Shown here: positions 24,387 to 32,760 of the stretch, in pieces
How the letters are laid out: each line of letters opens with the position of its first letter
Position numbering within the stretch: position 1 is the first letter of the stretch
NCBI GenBank assembly: GCA_938091335.1
Contig: CALLJG010000005.1
Coordinates: forward strand, 186,001 to 250,000
Direction of reading: 5' to 3'
Source: an uncultured Thermodesulfobacterium sp.
GTDB lineage: Bacteria > Desulfobacterota > Thermodesulfobacteria > Thermodesulfobacteriales > Thermodesulfobacteriaceae
Length of the DNA: 64,000 bases
The notes under the pieces: generated by a model
Told to the model about the DNA's origin: nothing
Database searches by the model: none
What the model saw: only the letters and a program-made list of their open reading frames with translations
Program-made: the position numbers and the translations under genes

Positions 24387-26958
24387 GATCAGGTATTTTA
24401 CCTTTATAAAGCATTTTTAAAATAGGAGGTGCTATAAAAATTGAACTATAAGTTCCTACAATAAATCCTATAGTTAAAGCCAAGGCAAAATTTTTTATCA
24501 CTGCTCCACCAAAAATGAGAAGACTAATAGATCCCAAAAGAGTTGTAAGCGAAGTAATTAAAGTTCTTGCTAACACTTCATTTACACTCATATTTATTAA
24601 TTGATCAAATTCTTTATATTTTTTGTTAAGAATATTTTCTCTTACCCTATCAAAAATAACTACAGTATCAGTTAATGAATAACCTGCTAAAGTTAAAAGT
24701 GCAGTAACAAAGAGAAGATTCATTTCTTTTCCTAAAAGATAAAAAATAGCCAAAACTACTAATACATCATGAAAAGTAGCTATTCCAGCTGAAACCCCAA
24801 AATGAAAACTAAATCTGAAAGTAAGATAAATTATAATACCAATAATAGCACCTAAAATAGCTAAAAATGCTTTAGTTTTTAACTCTTTACTTATAATACC
24901 TCCAATCTCTTCCTTACCTAATAAATTAAACTTATATTCAGGAGACCTTTCTTTTAAGACCTGTAAAATTTTATCAACTTCCTTAGTGACACTTTCTTTA
25001 TAACTTTTTATTTTTAAAAGTAATATTTTTTCATTTTTCACATCTTGAAGAGTAAAGTCTTTAAAACCTTCTTCAGAAAGAATTTTTCTTATTTTTTCTA
25101 AAGATGGAAATTTTTCACTTTTTAGATAAAGCAATGTACCTCCTGTAAAATCTATACCTAAGTTAGCCTTTCCTCTAAATGCTTGAAAAGTACCTAGTAC
25201 TCCTATAAGACAAAGAAGGGCTGAAAAAAGCAACAAGATTTTTTTATATCTCATAAAATTAAAATTAGGATTTTTAATAATTTCAAAAAACTTTATTTTA
25301 AAACCTTTTCCTTTCTCATAAAGATATTCATAATATATTTTGGTTGCAAAAATAGCAGTAAAAAGATTGACAATAATAGAAACTGATAAAGTTACTGCAA
25401 AACCTTTTATAGGTCCTGTACCAAAAGTAAATAAAATAAGAGAGGTAATCAATACAGTGATATGAGCATCAAAAATAGTCCAAAAAGCTTTGGAATATCC
25501 CTGAAAAATTCCTGAATAGAGTGTTCTTCCAATTTTTAGTTCTTCTCTAATTCTTTCAAAAATAAGAACATTGGAGTCAATTCCCATACCAATACTTAAA
25601 ATAATTCCAGCAATTCCTGGTAAAGTTAAAGTAGCTTGAAAAGCAGAAAGAATAGCTAAAAGAAAATAAATATTTAAAATAAGAGCAAAAACTGCAATTA
25701 CTCCAGAAATAGTATAATAAACAGAAACAAAAACAATAACTGCTACAGCTCCAATTAATCCTGCTACAATTCCTTTTTTAATAGAATCCTTTCCTAAAGA
25801 GGGACCTATGGTAATATTTTGTAATATTTCTACTGGCGCAGGAAGAGCCCCTGCTCTTAAAACTAAAGCAAGATCAGAAGCTTCTTCCATGGTAAATCTA
25901 CCTGTAATCTGTGCAGAACCTCCTGAAATTTTCTCTCTTATAACAGGAGCAGACCTTACTACTTCATCAAGAACAATAGCAAGCCTTTTACCTATATTTT
26001 CCCCTGTCACCTGTTCAAATATCTTTGCTCCCCTGGAATCAAATTGAAGCCATACATAAGGTTCATTAAATTGAGGATCTATTCTTACTTGAGCATTTTT
26101 GAGATAATTTCCAGTAAGCACAGCATATTTTTTTAAAATTATAGGTTTTTTTATAACCTTTTCTGTTCCCCTTTCTTTTTCTATCAAAAAATAAAATTCC
26201 GAATCAGCAGGAAGATAAGGACTTAACACTTTTCTCCATTCTTCCAAATTTGCTGAAAAAGAAATCTTTTTTTCTCTAATTAGAGAATCCATTAAATCAT
26301 CTATATTAAGTTTTTGCATAGATTCTTCATCTACTAATTTAAACTCGAGCTGAGCAGTTTGCCCAATTACTTTAATAGCCCTTTGTGGATCTTTTAATCC
26401 AGGAAGTTGAACTACCACTTTATCTTTACCTTGTTTGGTTATAATAGGTTCTGCAACTCCAAATTGATCTATTCTATTTCTAATAATTTCAAGCACTTGA
26501 TCTAAAATGTGTTCTTTTATATAAGATACCTTCTCTTCTGATAAACTAATTGCTATTGTCATTTGTCCTTTTTCTTCTTTTTCTTCATTAATTTTTATTT
26601 CTTTAAAATGTTTTAAAATCTCTTCTTTAAAAGTATTGAAATCTTCTTTTTTATAAAATTTAAAAATAGCTCTATTTTCTTTAATATCTAAGAAATACTC
26701 TATATTGAGTTTAGTTAATTGGGTTTTTATATCCTGTATATAACTTTCAAACTGATTTTTAAGGGCTTTTTCTAAATCTGGTTTTAAGACTAGGTGGACT
26801 CCGCCTTTTAAATCAAGTCCTAATTTTAATCTTCCTTTATATACATATTTGGTAAACCAGGGAGGAAGATTTTCTATAAATGTGGGAATAAACAAAAAAC
26901 CAGCTAAAATACATAAAAAAATTAAAAACCAAATTTTCAATTTAAGTCTCAAAGACAA
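24361..26958 (-). CDS. secDF: Protein-export membrane protein SecDF (natural fusion)
   Basis: Proton-driven RND-type motor that assists SecYEG-mediated export. The SecD half (1 to about 565) has GLDLKGGVHLVL (about 46-57), a large periplasmic region, and six membrane segments beginning about 400 with GIAGIILSIGMGIDSNVLIFERIREE, which contains the conserved Asp. The SecF half (about 566-865) has GIDFTGGTLLYL, a second set of six membrane segments and DTVVIFDRVRENI. In most Gram-negatives secD and secF are separate; here they are one 865-residue frame. The start is TTG at 26958 with AAGGAGG eight bases upstream. yajC is not in the window. Confidence 0.96.
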   Translation of the reverse strand: MSLRLKLKIWFLIFLCILAGFLFIPTFIENLPPWFTKYVYKGRLKLGLDLKGGVHLVLKPDLEKALKNQFESYIQDIKTQLTKLNIEYFLDIKENRAIFKFYKKEDFNTFKEEILKHFKEIKINEEKEEKGQMTIAISLSEEKVSYIKEHILDQVLEIIRNRIDQFGVAEPIITKQGKDKVVVQLPGLKDPQRAIKVIGQTAQLEFKLVDEESMQKLNIDDLMDSLIREKKISFSANLEEWRKVLSPYLPADSEFYFLIEKERGTEKVIKKPIILKKYAVLTGNYLKNAQVRIDPQFNEPYVWLQFDSRGAKIFEQVTGENIGKRLAIVLDEVVRSAPVIREKISGGSAQITGRFTMEEASDLALVLRAGALPAPVEILQNITIGPSLGKDSIKKGIVAGLIGAVAVIVFVSVYYTISGVIAVFALILNIYFLLAILSAFQATLTLPGIAGIILSIGMGIDSNVLIFERIREELKIGRTLYSGIFQGYSKAFWTIFDAHITVLITSLILFTFGTGPIKGFAVTLSVSIIVNLFTAIFATKIYYEYLYEKGKGFKIKFFEIIKNPNFNFMRYKKILLLFSALLCLIGVLGTFQAFRGKANLGIDFTGGTLLYLKSEKFPSLEKIRKILSEEGFKDFTLQDVKNEKILLLKIKSYKESVTKEVDKILQVLKERSPEYKFNLLGKEEIGGIISKELKTKAFLAILGAIIGIIIYLTFRFSFHFGVSAGIATFHDVLVVLAIFYLLGKEMNLLFVTALLTLAGYSLTDTVVIFDRVRENILNKKYKEFDQLINMSVNEVLARTLITSLTTLLGSISLLIFGGAVIKNFALALTIGFIVGTYSSIFIAPPILKMLYKGKIPDLTPKEHLL

Positions 26959-27796
26959 CTTTTAAACCTCCTTTAACTTTTTTACATCCTAAAGATTTTT
27001 CTATGTTTTTTAAATTATACTTAAGAAGCTCTAAATAACTTCCAGCCATATAATAGGATCCCCCAGACCAAAGTGTAACTACTTCTATTTTCTGTTTTTC
27101 AAAAAAATCTTTATATCTTTCAAATTCTGGATCCGTTAAAAAAACCATCCTATTTTCCTTTGTTTTTATTTTATTTATCATTTCTCTTAATGTTTTTATA
27201 CTTGGTTCTCCTTCCTTATGATACCCTTTAACAAGAGCTATTTGATTTATTCCAGAATATTTTAATAAATACCCAAAAACAGGATGCCCTAAAATGTAAA
27301 TTTCTTTATATTTGCAATATTTAAGATTTTCATAATCTTTTTTAATTTTATTTAAACCAATTAAGAATTCCTTCATTCTTTTTTGATAAATTGACTTTCT
27401 TGAACTATCCTTTTCACTAAGATATTCTGTTAAATCTTTTACTAATTTTTCAATCCTTTCTAAGTTAAACCAAAGATGAGGATCTAAAAATTGATATTCA
27501 TTTTTTGATAAAACAAAAATTTTTTTATTTTTTCTAAGCAAATACACCTTTTTTATCCAACTCTCTGTGCCTACTAATATTACAAGATCAGCATTTTTTA
27601 GTTTCTCAAAATCTGAAAAGGTAGGTTCATAAAAATGAAAATCGGTTCCTTCTTTTTGAATTTGATAAATATTATGTTCTGAAGCTAATTCTTTAACAAT
27701 TTTTTTTAAAGGTTGATTTGATACTACTATTTCTAAAGCAAGGTTTTTTTCTGTAAAAAAAAGTAAACTCAAAATTATTAGATAAATTTTTAACAT
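26942..27796 (-). CDS. ZnuA/TroA-like metal ABC transporter substrate-binding protein (no ABC partners nearby)
   Basis: Periplasmic metal-binding protein of cluster A-I. N-terminal signal peptide (LKIYLIILSLLFFTEKNLA). Candidate metal ligands: His in DFHFYEPT (about 57), His in FLDPHLWFN (about 120), His in YILGHPVFGYLLKYSG (about 182), and an acidic residue in the C-terminal TDPEFERY. The segment around residue 57 and the YHKEGEPSIKTL stretch are family-typical; the His-rich loop of true ZnuA is absent. No ATPase or permease gene flanks it, so it either serves a distant transporter or has another role. I prefer ATG at 27796 (TAGGA five to six bases ahead) to an upstream TTG that would overlap the preceding gene. 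It overlaps secDF by 17 bases. Confidence 0.8.
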   Translation of the reverse strand: MLKIYLIILSLLFFTEKNLALEIVVSNQPLKKIVKELASEHNIYQIQKEGTDFHFYEPTFSDFEKLKNADLVILVGTESWIKKVYLLRKNKKIFVLSKNEYQFLDPHLWFNLERIEKLVKDLTEYLSEKDSSRKSIYQKRMKEFLIGLNKIKKDYENLKYCKYKEIYILGHPVFGYLLKYSGINQIALVKGYHKEGEPSIKTLREMINKIKTKENRMVFLTDPEFERYKDFFEKQKIEVVTLWSGGSYYMAGSYLELLKYNLKNIEKSLGCKKVKGGLKVVFET

Positions 27797-27803
27797 TATC
27801 TTC

Positions 27804-28826
27804 CTAAATTTCATCAGCAACTGTAACTATTTCTATTTTTTTCTCTCCGAACTTTTTTTCTTTTTTTATTGTCTTTATCAAAGCCAAGTTTTTAAAAAGT
27901 AACTCTTTCTTATCTTTAGGAACCTTCAAAAAATAAATCATCTCAGGAGGAGTTACCTTTCTTCTCAATTCTGCATTTATAAGTAAAAGTAATTCATAGT
28001 CTATTTCACCTGCAATAGCAAATACTTTTAAATCTGTAGTTCCATTTACAGGAATCTCCTCAAAATAAATTGGGTCTCTTTTTTCTATAAAAAATCCATA
28101 AATTTCAGGATTTTTAGTTATTAAAGTAATAGCTATCCATTGCGGAAAATAGGCATTTGTTTCGGAAGGCAAATTATTAGAATTTATCAATTCCCAGTAA
28201 TCTATAAAATTTTTAGCCTCTAAAATTTTTTTTATCTTTCCCTCTCCAGAATTATAACTTGCAATAGCTATCCTCCAATCACCAAAAACTTTATATAAAA
28301 TTCTTAAATATTTTGCTGCTGCATAAGTGGATTTAATAAAATCTCTTCTTTCATCAATCCAATCATCAATTTTTAATCCAAATCTCTCACCAGTATGTTT
28401 CACAAATTGCCATATACCCACTGCTCCTGCTGGAGAGGTAGCTAAAGGATTACATCCACTTTCAATAAACGCAAGATAAACTAAGTCTTCAGGAATTTCA
28501 TATTCTTTAAAAATGGATTTAAAATAAGGTAAGAACAAACTGCACCTAGCAAACCATCTTTCCACCACTTCTTTTTTTTCATTGGAATAATATTTTAAAA
28601 AGTACTCTATCTGATCTTTTATCTCCATAGGCACTTTATTGAGTATATCTAATGAAATTTCTTCCAAATCTTTTTGGTTCCACATTATATTTTTTTTATC
28701 TTCCTTTGAATTATCTTGGGCTTTAAAAGAAAAGGGAAATAAAAAAATACTTAAGAAAAAGAAAATTAAAAAACCTTTAAAATACCTTTGTAAGTATTTC
28801 CATATTTTTATAGGTATCTTCTTCAT
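27804..28826 (-). CDS. Lytic murein transglycosylase, SLT/MltD-like
   Basis: Cleaves peptidoglycan glycan strands to 1,6-anhydromuropeptides. After a signal sequence or anchor (about 14-37) the SLT catalytic domain runs about 105-235: LVYLAFIESGCNPLATSPAGAVG with the catalytic Glu, IWQFVKHTGERFGL, KSTYAAAKYLRILYKVFGDWRIAIASYNSGEGKI. The C-terminal part (about 260-330) resembles the linker before LysM repeats in MltD (PPEMIYFLKVPKDKKE), but no LysM repeat is seen. 340 residues. The start is inside the upstream isomerase gene (50-base overlap), with AGAGG before the ATG. Confidence 0.9.
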   Translation of the reverse strand: MKKIPIKIWKYLQRYFKGFLIFFFLSIFLFPFSFKAQDNSKEDKKNIMWNQKDLEEISLDILNKVPMEIKDQIEYFLKYYSNEKKEVVERWFARCSLFLPYFKSIFKEYEIPEDLVYLAFIESGCNPLATSPAGAVGIWQFVKHTGERFGLKIDDWIDERRDFIKSTYAAAKYLRILYKVFGDWRIAIASYNSGEGKIKKILEAKNFIDYWELINSNNLPSETNAYFPQWIAITLITKNPEIYGFFIEKRDPIYFEEIPVNGTTDLKVFAIAGEIDYELLLLINAELRRKVTPPEMIYFLKVPKDKKELLFKNLALIKTIKKEKKFGEKKIEIVTVADEI

Positions 28827-29547
28827 TGTGTGCCTCTGACACTAAAAAAGGGTATATTTCTCTTTTTTGTAAAAAATCAAATATTTCTTTAAATTTTACT
28901 ATCCCTTTACCTATAGCTAAATGATTATCATATTCTCCAAAGGTATCATGACAATGAATTTCTTTAATATACAAATAGAGCCTATTAAGCCAAAGTAATT
29001 CATCAGTTTCTGAAAAAACTTTAGCATGAGCAGGATCAAAACACCAGAACAATTTATCAGTAAAATTTTTAAATATAGGTTCTATAAACTCTGGAGTTGG
29101 TTCAAATACATTTTCTAAGGAGATACAAACTTTTAAATCTTCTGCAAAATTTATTATTTTATCCAAACTCTCTATAAAATTTCCTCTCCATTTTTCTTTT
29201 ACTTCTCGATGATAATCCATATGATAACCTGAATGTAAGACAAGATTAAGTGGTTCAAAAAGAGAAGCTATTTCAATACTCCAAAGAGTTCTCCTTAAAC
29301 TAGCTTCCTTAATCCACGAATCTAAAGCACCTAAAGATAAATCCATAAAAGGTAAATGAATAGTAACTTTTATATTTTCTTGTTTAAGAATTTGGGCTAT
29401 TTTTTTAATTTGAAGATATGAATAATTTTCAAGAACTTCAGCACTTAGAGCTATTTCTAAATTAACTCGGTTTTGTATGATTAAACTCAGATACTTATTT
29501 ATTAAAAGTTCCCAAGGAATGGAAACAAATATAAGTGATTTTTTCAT
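28777..29547 (-). CDS. Sugar phosphate isomerase/epimerase-like TIM-barrel protein (AP endonuclease 2 superfamily)
   Basis: 256 residues with metal-site strands of the xylose isomerase-like barrel: IKVTIHLPFMDLSLGA (about 56-71), LNLVLHSGYHMDYH (about 98-111), VCISLENVFEPTPEF (about 138-152; Glu ligand), FWCFDPAHAKVF (about 168-179), IKEIHCHDTFGEYDNHLAIGKG (about 194-215) and PFLVSEAHNEED near the end. These His, Glu and Asp residues could hold two or three divalent metals. The substrate is unknown. It overlaps the DegT aminotransferase stop by four bases and probably shares a message with it. Confidence 0.8.
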   Translation of the reverse strand: MKKSLIFVSIPWELLINKYLSLIIQNRVNLEIALSAEVLENYSYLQIKKIAQILKQENIKVTIHLPFMDLSLGALDSWIKEASLRRTLWSIEIASLFEPLNLVLHSGYHMDYHREVKEKWRGNFIESLDKIINFAEDLKVCISLENVFEPTPEFIEPIFKNFTDKLFWCFDPAHAKVFSETDELLWLNRLYLYIKEIHCHDTFGEYDNHLAIGKGIVKFKEIFDFLQKREIYPFLVSEAHNEEDTYKNMEILTKVF

Positions 29548-30674
29548 TTTTTGTAAAATTCTTCTATAGTAAAAGTGATATATTCCAATTCTTCTTCCTT
29601 TAAATAGGGATACATAGGTAAACTCAGAACCTCTTTACATAATTTTTCTGTAACTGGCAAATCACCGTTGCGAAAATTTAAATCTTTATAAATTGGTTGT
29701 AAATGAAGAGGTCTATCATAATATACTTTTGTTTCTATTCCTTTTTTCTCCAAAAATTGCTTGAGTCTTTTTCTTTCTTTTACTCTTATAGTAAATAAAG
29801 AATTAGAAGATTCATAATTTTCAGGAAAATAAGGAACTTTTACCTGTGGAAATAAATTACTTAGAATTTTTATATATTTTTCTGCTATAGCTTTTCTTAA
29901 TTTAAGTTCCTTTTCAAAATATTTAAATTTTATTAATAATATGGAACAATGGATTTCATCTATTCTTCCATTTATTCCATGATATTCATAGTAATAAGGT
30001 TTTGTTTGTCCATGTTCTTTTAATATTCTTATTTTTTTAGCAAGTGTCTTATCAGAAGTAAAAACCATTCCTGCATCTCCAAAAGTAGAAAGAGGTTTAG
30101 TTGGATAAAAAGACGTAGCAGAAGCTATACCAAAGGTTCCTACCTTTTGAGTTCCTATTTTTGCTCCAAAGGCCTGACAAATATCTTCTATTAACTTGAT
30201 TCCTTTTTCCTCACAAAAATCTTTAATTTCCTTTAAAGGCGCAGGTAATCCAAAAAGACTTACTACCACAATTGCAGAAACTTTTTTTCTTTTCTTTTTT
30301 AGATTTTCATAGCTTTCTTTTAAACTTTCTAAAGAAATGTTGTAAGTATTTTCTTCTATATCTACAAAATAAGGTATTAGCCCCGCTCTTATTATTACTT
30401 CAACTGTTGACACAAAAGTAAAAGATGGAACTAAAACATAGGTATTTTTAGGAAGTTCTAAAGCTTTTAATATAAGAAATAAAGCCTCAGTCCCAGAAGA
30501 AACCCCAATAGCATACGAAATATTTAAATAATTAGCTAATACCCTCTCTAATTCTTTAGTATTAGGACCATTTAAGTATACTCCACTTTTTAAAACCTCT
30601 AAAACCTTTTCTTCTATTTCTTTTTTATAAACTTGGTAATTTCTTTTCAAATCAATAAAAGGAATCTTTTTCAT
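29544..30674 (-). CDS. DegT/DnrJ/EryC1-family sugar aminotransferase
   Basis: PLP-dependent enzyme that aminates keto-sugar nucleotides for LPS, S-layer or pseudaminic-type glycans. Motifs: IPFIDLKRNYQVYKKEIEEKV at the N-terminus, the Gly-Thr-Ser cofactor segment IGVSSGTEALFL (about 56-67), LIEDICQAFGAKIG (about 156-169, Asp/Gln), and the Schiff-base Lys in SFYPTKPLSTFGDAGM (about 183-198). 376 residues, normal. Adjacent to a divergent GT9 gene, which hints at a surface-sugar role, but no other sugar nucleotide genes are here. Confidence 0.92.
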   Translation of the reverse strand: MKKIPFIDLKRNYQVYKKEIEEKVLEVLKSGVYLNGPNTKELERVLANYLNISYAIGVSSGTEALFLILKALELPKNTYVLVPSFTFVSTVEVIIRAGLIPYFVDIEENTYNISLESLKESYENLKKKRKKVSAIVVVSLFGLPAPLKEIKDFCEEKGIKLIEDICQAFGAKIGTQKVGTFGIASATSFYPTKPLSTFGDAGMVFTSDKTLAKKIRILKEHGQTKPYYYEYHGINGRIDEIHCSILLIKFKYFEKELKLRKAIAEKYIKILSNLFPQVKVPYFPENYESSNSLFTIRVKERKRLKQFLEKKGIETKVYYDRPLHLQPIYKDLNFRNGDLPVTEKLCKEVLSLPMYPYLKEEELEYITFTIEEFYKK

Positions 30675-30744
30675 TTGAACTTATTTTTTAAATTTAAAAT
30701 TGGAATAAATTATACTTTAGTTTTTAAGAAAATCCAAATCAAAA

Positions 30745-31542
30745 ATGAAGAAAATTCTATTTTATAGAAGAGGAGCATTGGGAGATACTCTTTTAACTTT
30801 CCCTCTATTAGAAAATTTAAAGAAAAAAAACTTTTATATTTTAGCTATAGGAAATACGGAATATTTTAAAATAGCTAAAGAAGTAGGTTGGATAGATGAA
30901 ATCTACTCAGACTTATATCCTTCTATATTAAAAAAAAATTATGATATCACCCTTTTCTTTTCCCGAAATAAAGGATTTAATCCTTTTCCCTCACAAAGAA
31001 AATGGATAATAGATTACTATTTTGAAATACTTAATTTAGAAAAAAATTTTTCCTTGGTTCTTCCTATAAAAGAGGACCCCAATAGTCCCTTAAAAAACAA
31101 AATAGTTATTCACCCTGGAAGTGGTTCTTTTAAAAAGATCCCTAATTTCTCCTTATTTAAAAAAATTGAAAATTACTTAGTCTCCCAAGGATTTGAAACT
31201 ATTTATTTAGTAGGAGAAGGAGATGATTGGGTAAAAAACTTAGTAAAAAATTATTGGGAATGTTTTGATCCTTTAATTATAGCTAAATTCTTAAAATCAG
31301 CAAAACTTTATATAGGTTTAGATAGCGGTATTTCTCATTTAGCTACTTACTTGGGAGTAAAATCCTATTTATTTTATGGTCCTACAGATTACCTAATTTG
31401 GAAACCTATAGGAATTGATTTTAAAATAATTTCTTTAGAATTAGAATGTAGTCCTTGTTTCCCTAAAGTATGTGAAAACAAAAATTGTTTAGATCCTCAC
31501 CAATTATTTGAAAAATTTATAAAAGTTTTCTCATATTTATAA
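30745..31542 (+). CDS. Glycosyltransferase family 9 (heptosyltransferase-like)
   Basis: GT-B fold transferase of the ADP-heptose:LPS family. N-terminal KKILFYRRGALGDTLLTFPLLENL (residues 2 onward, the acceptor-domain GDxLL loop), then IVIHPGSGSFKKIP (about 112-125) opening the nucleotide-binding half, and YIGLDSGISHLATYLGVKSYLFYGPTDYLIWKPIG (about 191-225), the diagnostic D-S-G-xx-H-A-like region and donor site. At 265 residues it is shorter than RfaF/RfaC (about 320-350) through a smaller N-domain. No clear Shine-Dalgarno sequence. Indicates an LPS-type outer membrane. Confidence 0.9.
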   Translation: MKKILFYRRGALGDTLLTFPLLENLKKKNFYILAIGNTEYFKIAKEVGWIDEIYSDLYPSILKKNYDITLFFSRNKGFNPFPSQRKWIIDYYFEILNLEKNFSLVLPIKEDPNSPLKNKIVIHPGSGSFKKIPNFSLFKKIENYLVSQGFETIYLVGEGDDWVKNLVKNYWECFDPLIIAKFLKSAKLYIGLDSGISHLATYLGVKSYLFYGPTDYLIWKPIGIDFKIISLELECSPCFPKVCENKNCLDPHQLFEKFIKVFSYL

Positions 31543-31640
31543 AAATTTTAAATAAATTCAAAAATTTTTATTAAAAAATTTTATTAGATTTATAGATAAT
31601 TAGAAATAAATTTAATTCAAAAGGATTAGGAGGTTAAGGT

Positions 31641-32240
31641 ATGTTAAAAATTGATGCTCGAAAATTACCTTGTCCTCAACCAGTAATTAAAACTAAAGAA
31701 GCTTTAGAAAGCATAAAAGAAGGAGAAAAAATTGAAGTTATAGTGGATAATGAGACAGCTTTAAAAAATATTCAAAAATTAATAAATTCCCAAGGACACA
31801 AAATCATTTATATAAAAGAAGAAAATTCTGAATTTATCTTATGTATTGAAAAGCAAAAAGAAAAGCAAAAAGAAGAAACTATAAGTTGTGAAATATCAGA
31901 AAAAAATAAGATTTTTATAATAATAGCTACGGATACTATGGGAAAAGATGAAAATTTAGGTAAAATACTTATGAAAGCCTATTTTGAAAGTGTGCTAACA
32001 CATAACCTTATACCAGATAGAATCTTTTTCATGAACAAAGGAATTTTTCTAACTACTTTAGATGAAGAAATTCTTCCTCTTTTAAAAGAATTAGAAAAAA
32101 GAGGAGTAGAAATTTTCACTTGTGGAACTTGTCTAAAATATTATCAATTAGAAGATAAATTAAAAGTTGGACATAGAGCAGGAACTGATATATATTTAGA
32201 AGGTATTTTTAATTTCCAAAAAATCATATGGATTGGATAG
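31641..32240 (+). CDS. yedF: YedF-type protein: TusA/SirA-like domain fused to a DsrE-like domain
   Basis: 199 residues. The N-terminal TusA-like domain (1-75) has LDARKLPCPQPVI-type sequence (Cys 10 in KLPCPQPVIKTKEAL), the persulfide-carrying CPxP motif. The C-terminal domain (about 92-199) reads FIIIATDTMGKDENLGKILMKAYFESVL and ends with EIFTCGTCLKYYQLEDKLKVG, a DsrE-like fold with a CGTC pair. This architecture is the YedF family associated by others with selenium metabolism and sulfur trafficking. selD or selU is not adjacent. A perfect TTAGGAGG precedes the ATG. Sulfur relay fits the presence of dsrC at 40251. Confidence 0.9.
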   Translation: MLKIDARKLPCPQPVIKTKEALESIKEGEKIEVIVDNETALKNIQKLINSQGHKIIYIKEENSEFILCIEKQKEKQKEETISCEISEKNKIFIIIATDTMGKDENLGKILMKAYFESVLTHNLIPDRIFFMNKGIFLTTLDEEILPLLKELEKRGVEIFTCGTCLKYYQLEDKLKVGHRAGTDIYLEGIFNFQKIIWIG

Positions 32241-32250
32241 GAGAACAAAA

Positions 32251-32760
32251 ATGAAAGTAGCCATTTTAATGGGAAGTGATTCAGATTTACCTATTATGAA
32301 AGATTCTATAGAGATTTTAGAATCTTTTGGAATCCCTTATGAGATTGCCATTATTTCTGCTCATAGAACCCCTGAGAAAGTTTTAGAATATGTAAAATCT
32401 ATAGAAGAAAAAGGAATTGAAATAATTATTGCTGGGGCAGGAGGAGCAGCCCATCTTCCAGGTGTGTTAGCTGCTTTAACTATTGTTCCTATTATAGGAG
32501 TACCTATTAAAACCAAATTTATAGATGGGATTGATTCTTTATTATCAATAATACAAATGCCTTCAGACATTCCAGTAGCAACTGTAGGTATAAATAATGC
32601 CAAAAATGCAGCTCTTCTTGCTGCACATATTCTTTCTATTAAATATCCTGAAATAAAGGAAAAATTAAAGATTTACAGAGAAAAAATAAAAAAAATTATT
32701 ATAGAAAAAAATGAAAAATTACAAAAATTAGGATATAAAAAGTATTTAGAAACTACTTAA
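32251..32760 (+). CDS. purE: N5-carboxyaminoimidazole ribonucleotide mutase (PurE class I)
   Basis: Purine biosynthesis: rearranges N5-CAIR to CAIR. Motifs: VAILMGSDSDLPIMKDS (about 2-18), SAHRTPEKV (about 42-50, active-site His), IIAGAGGAAHLPGVLAAL (about 63-80), and PSDIPVATVGINNAKNAALLAA (about 108-129). 169 residues from the ATG at 32251, which has TAGGAG seven bases upstream; an in-frame TTG at 32233 is inferior. Convergent with purD, overlapping by 15 bases. purK is not here. Confidence 0.96.
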   Translation: MKVAILMGSDSDLPIMKDSIEILESFGIPYEIAIISAHRTPEKVLEYVKSIEEKGIEIIIAGAGGAAHLPGVLAALTIVPIIGVPIKTKFIDGIDSLLSIIQMPSDIPVATVGINNAKNAALLAAHILSIKYPEIKEKLKIYREKIKKIIIEKNEKLQKLGYKKYLETT

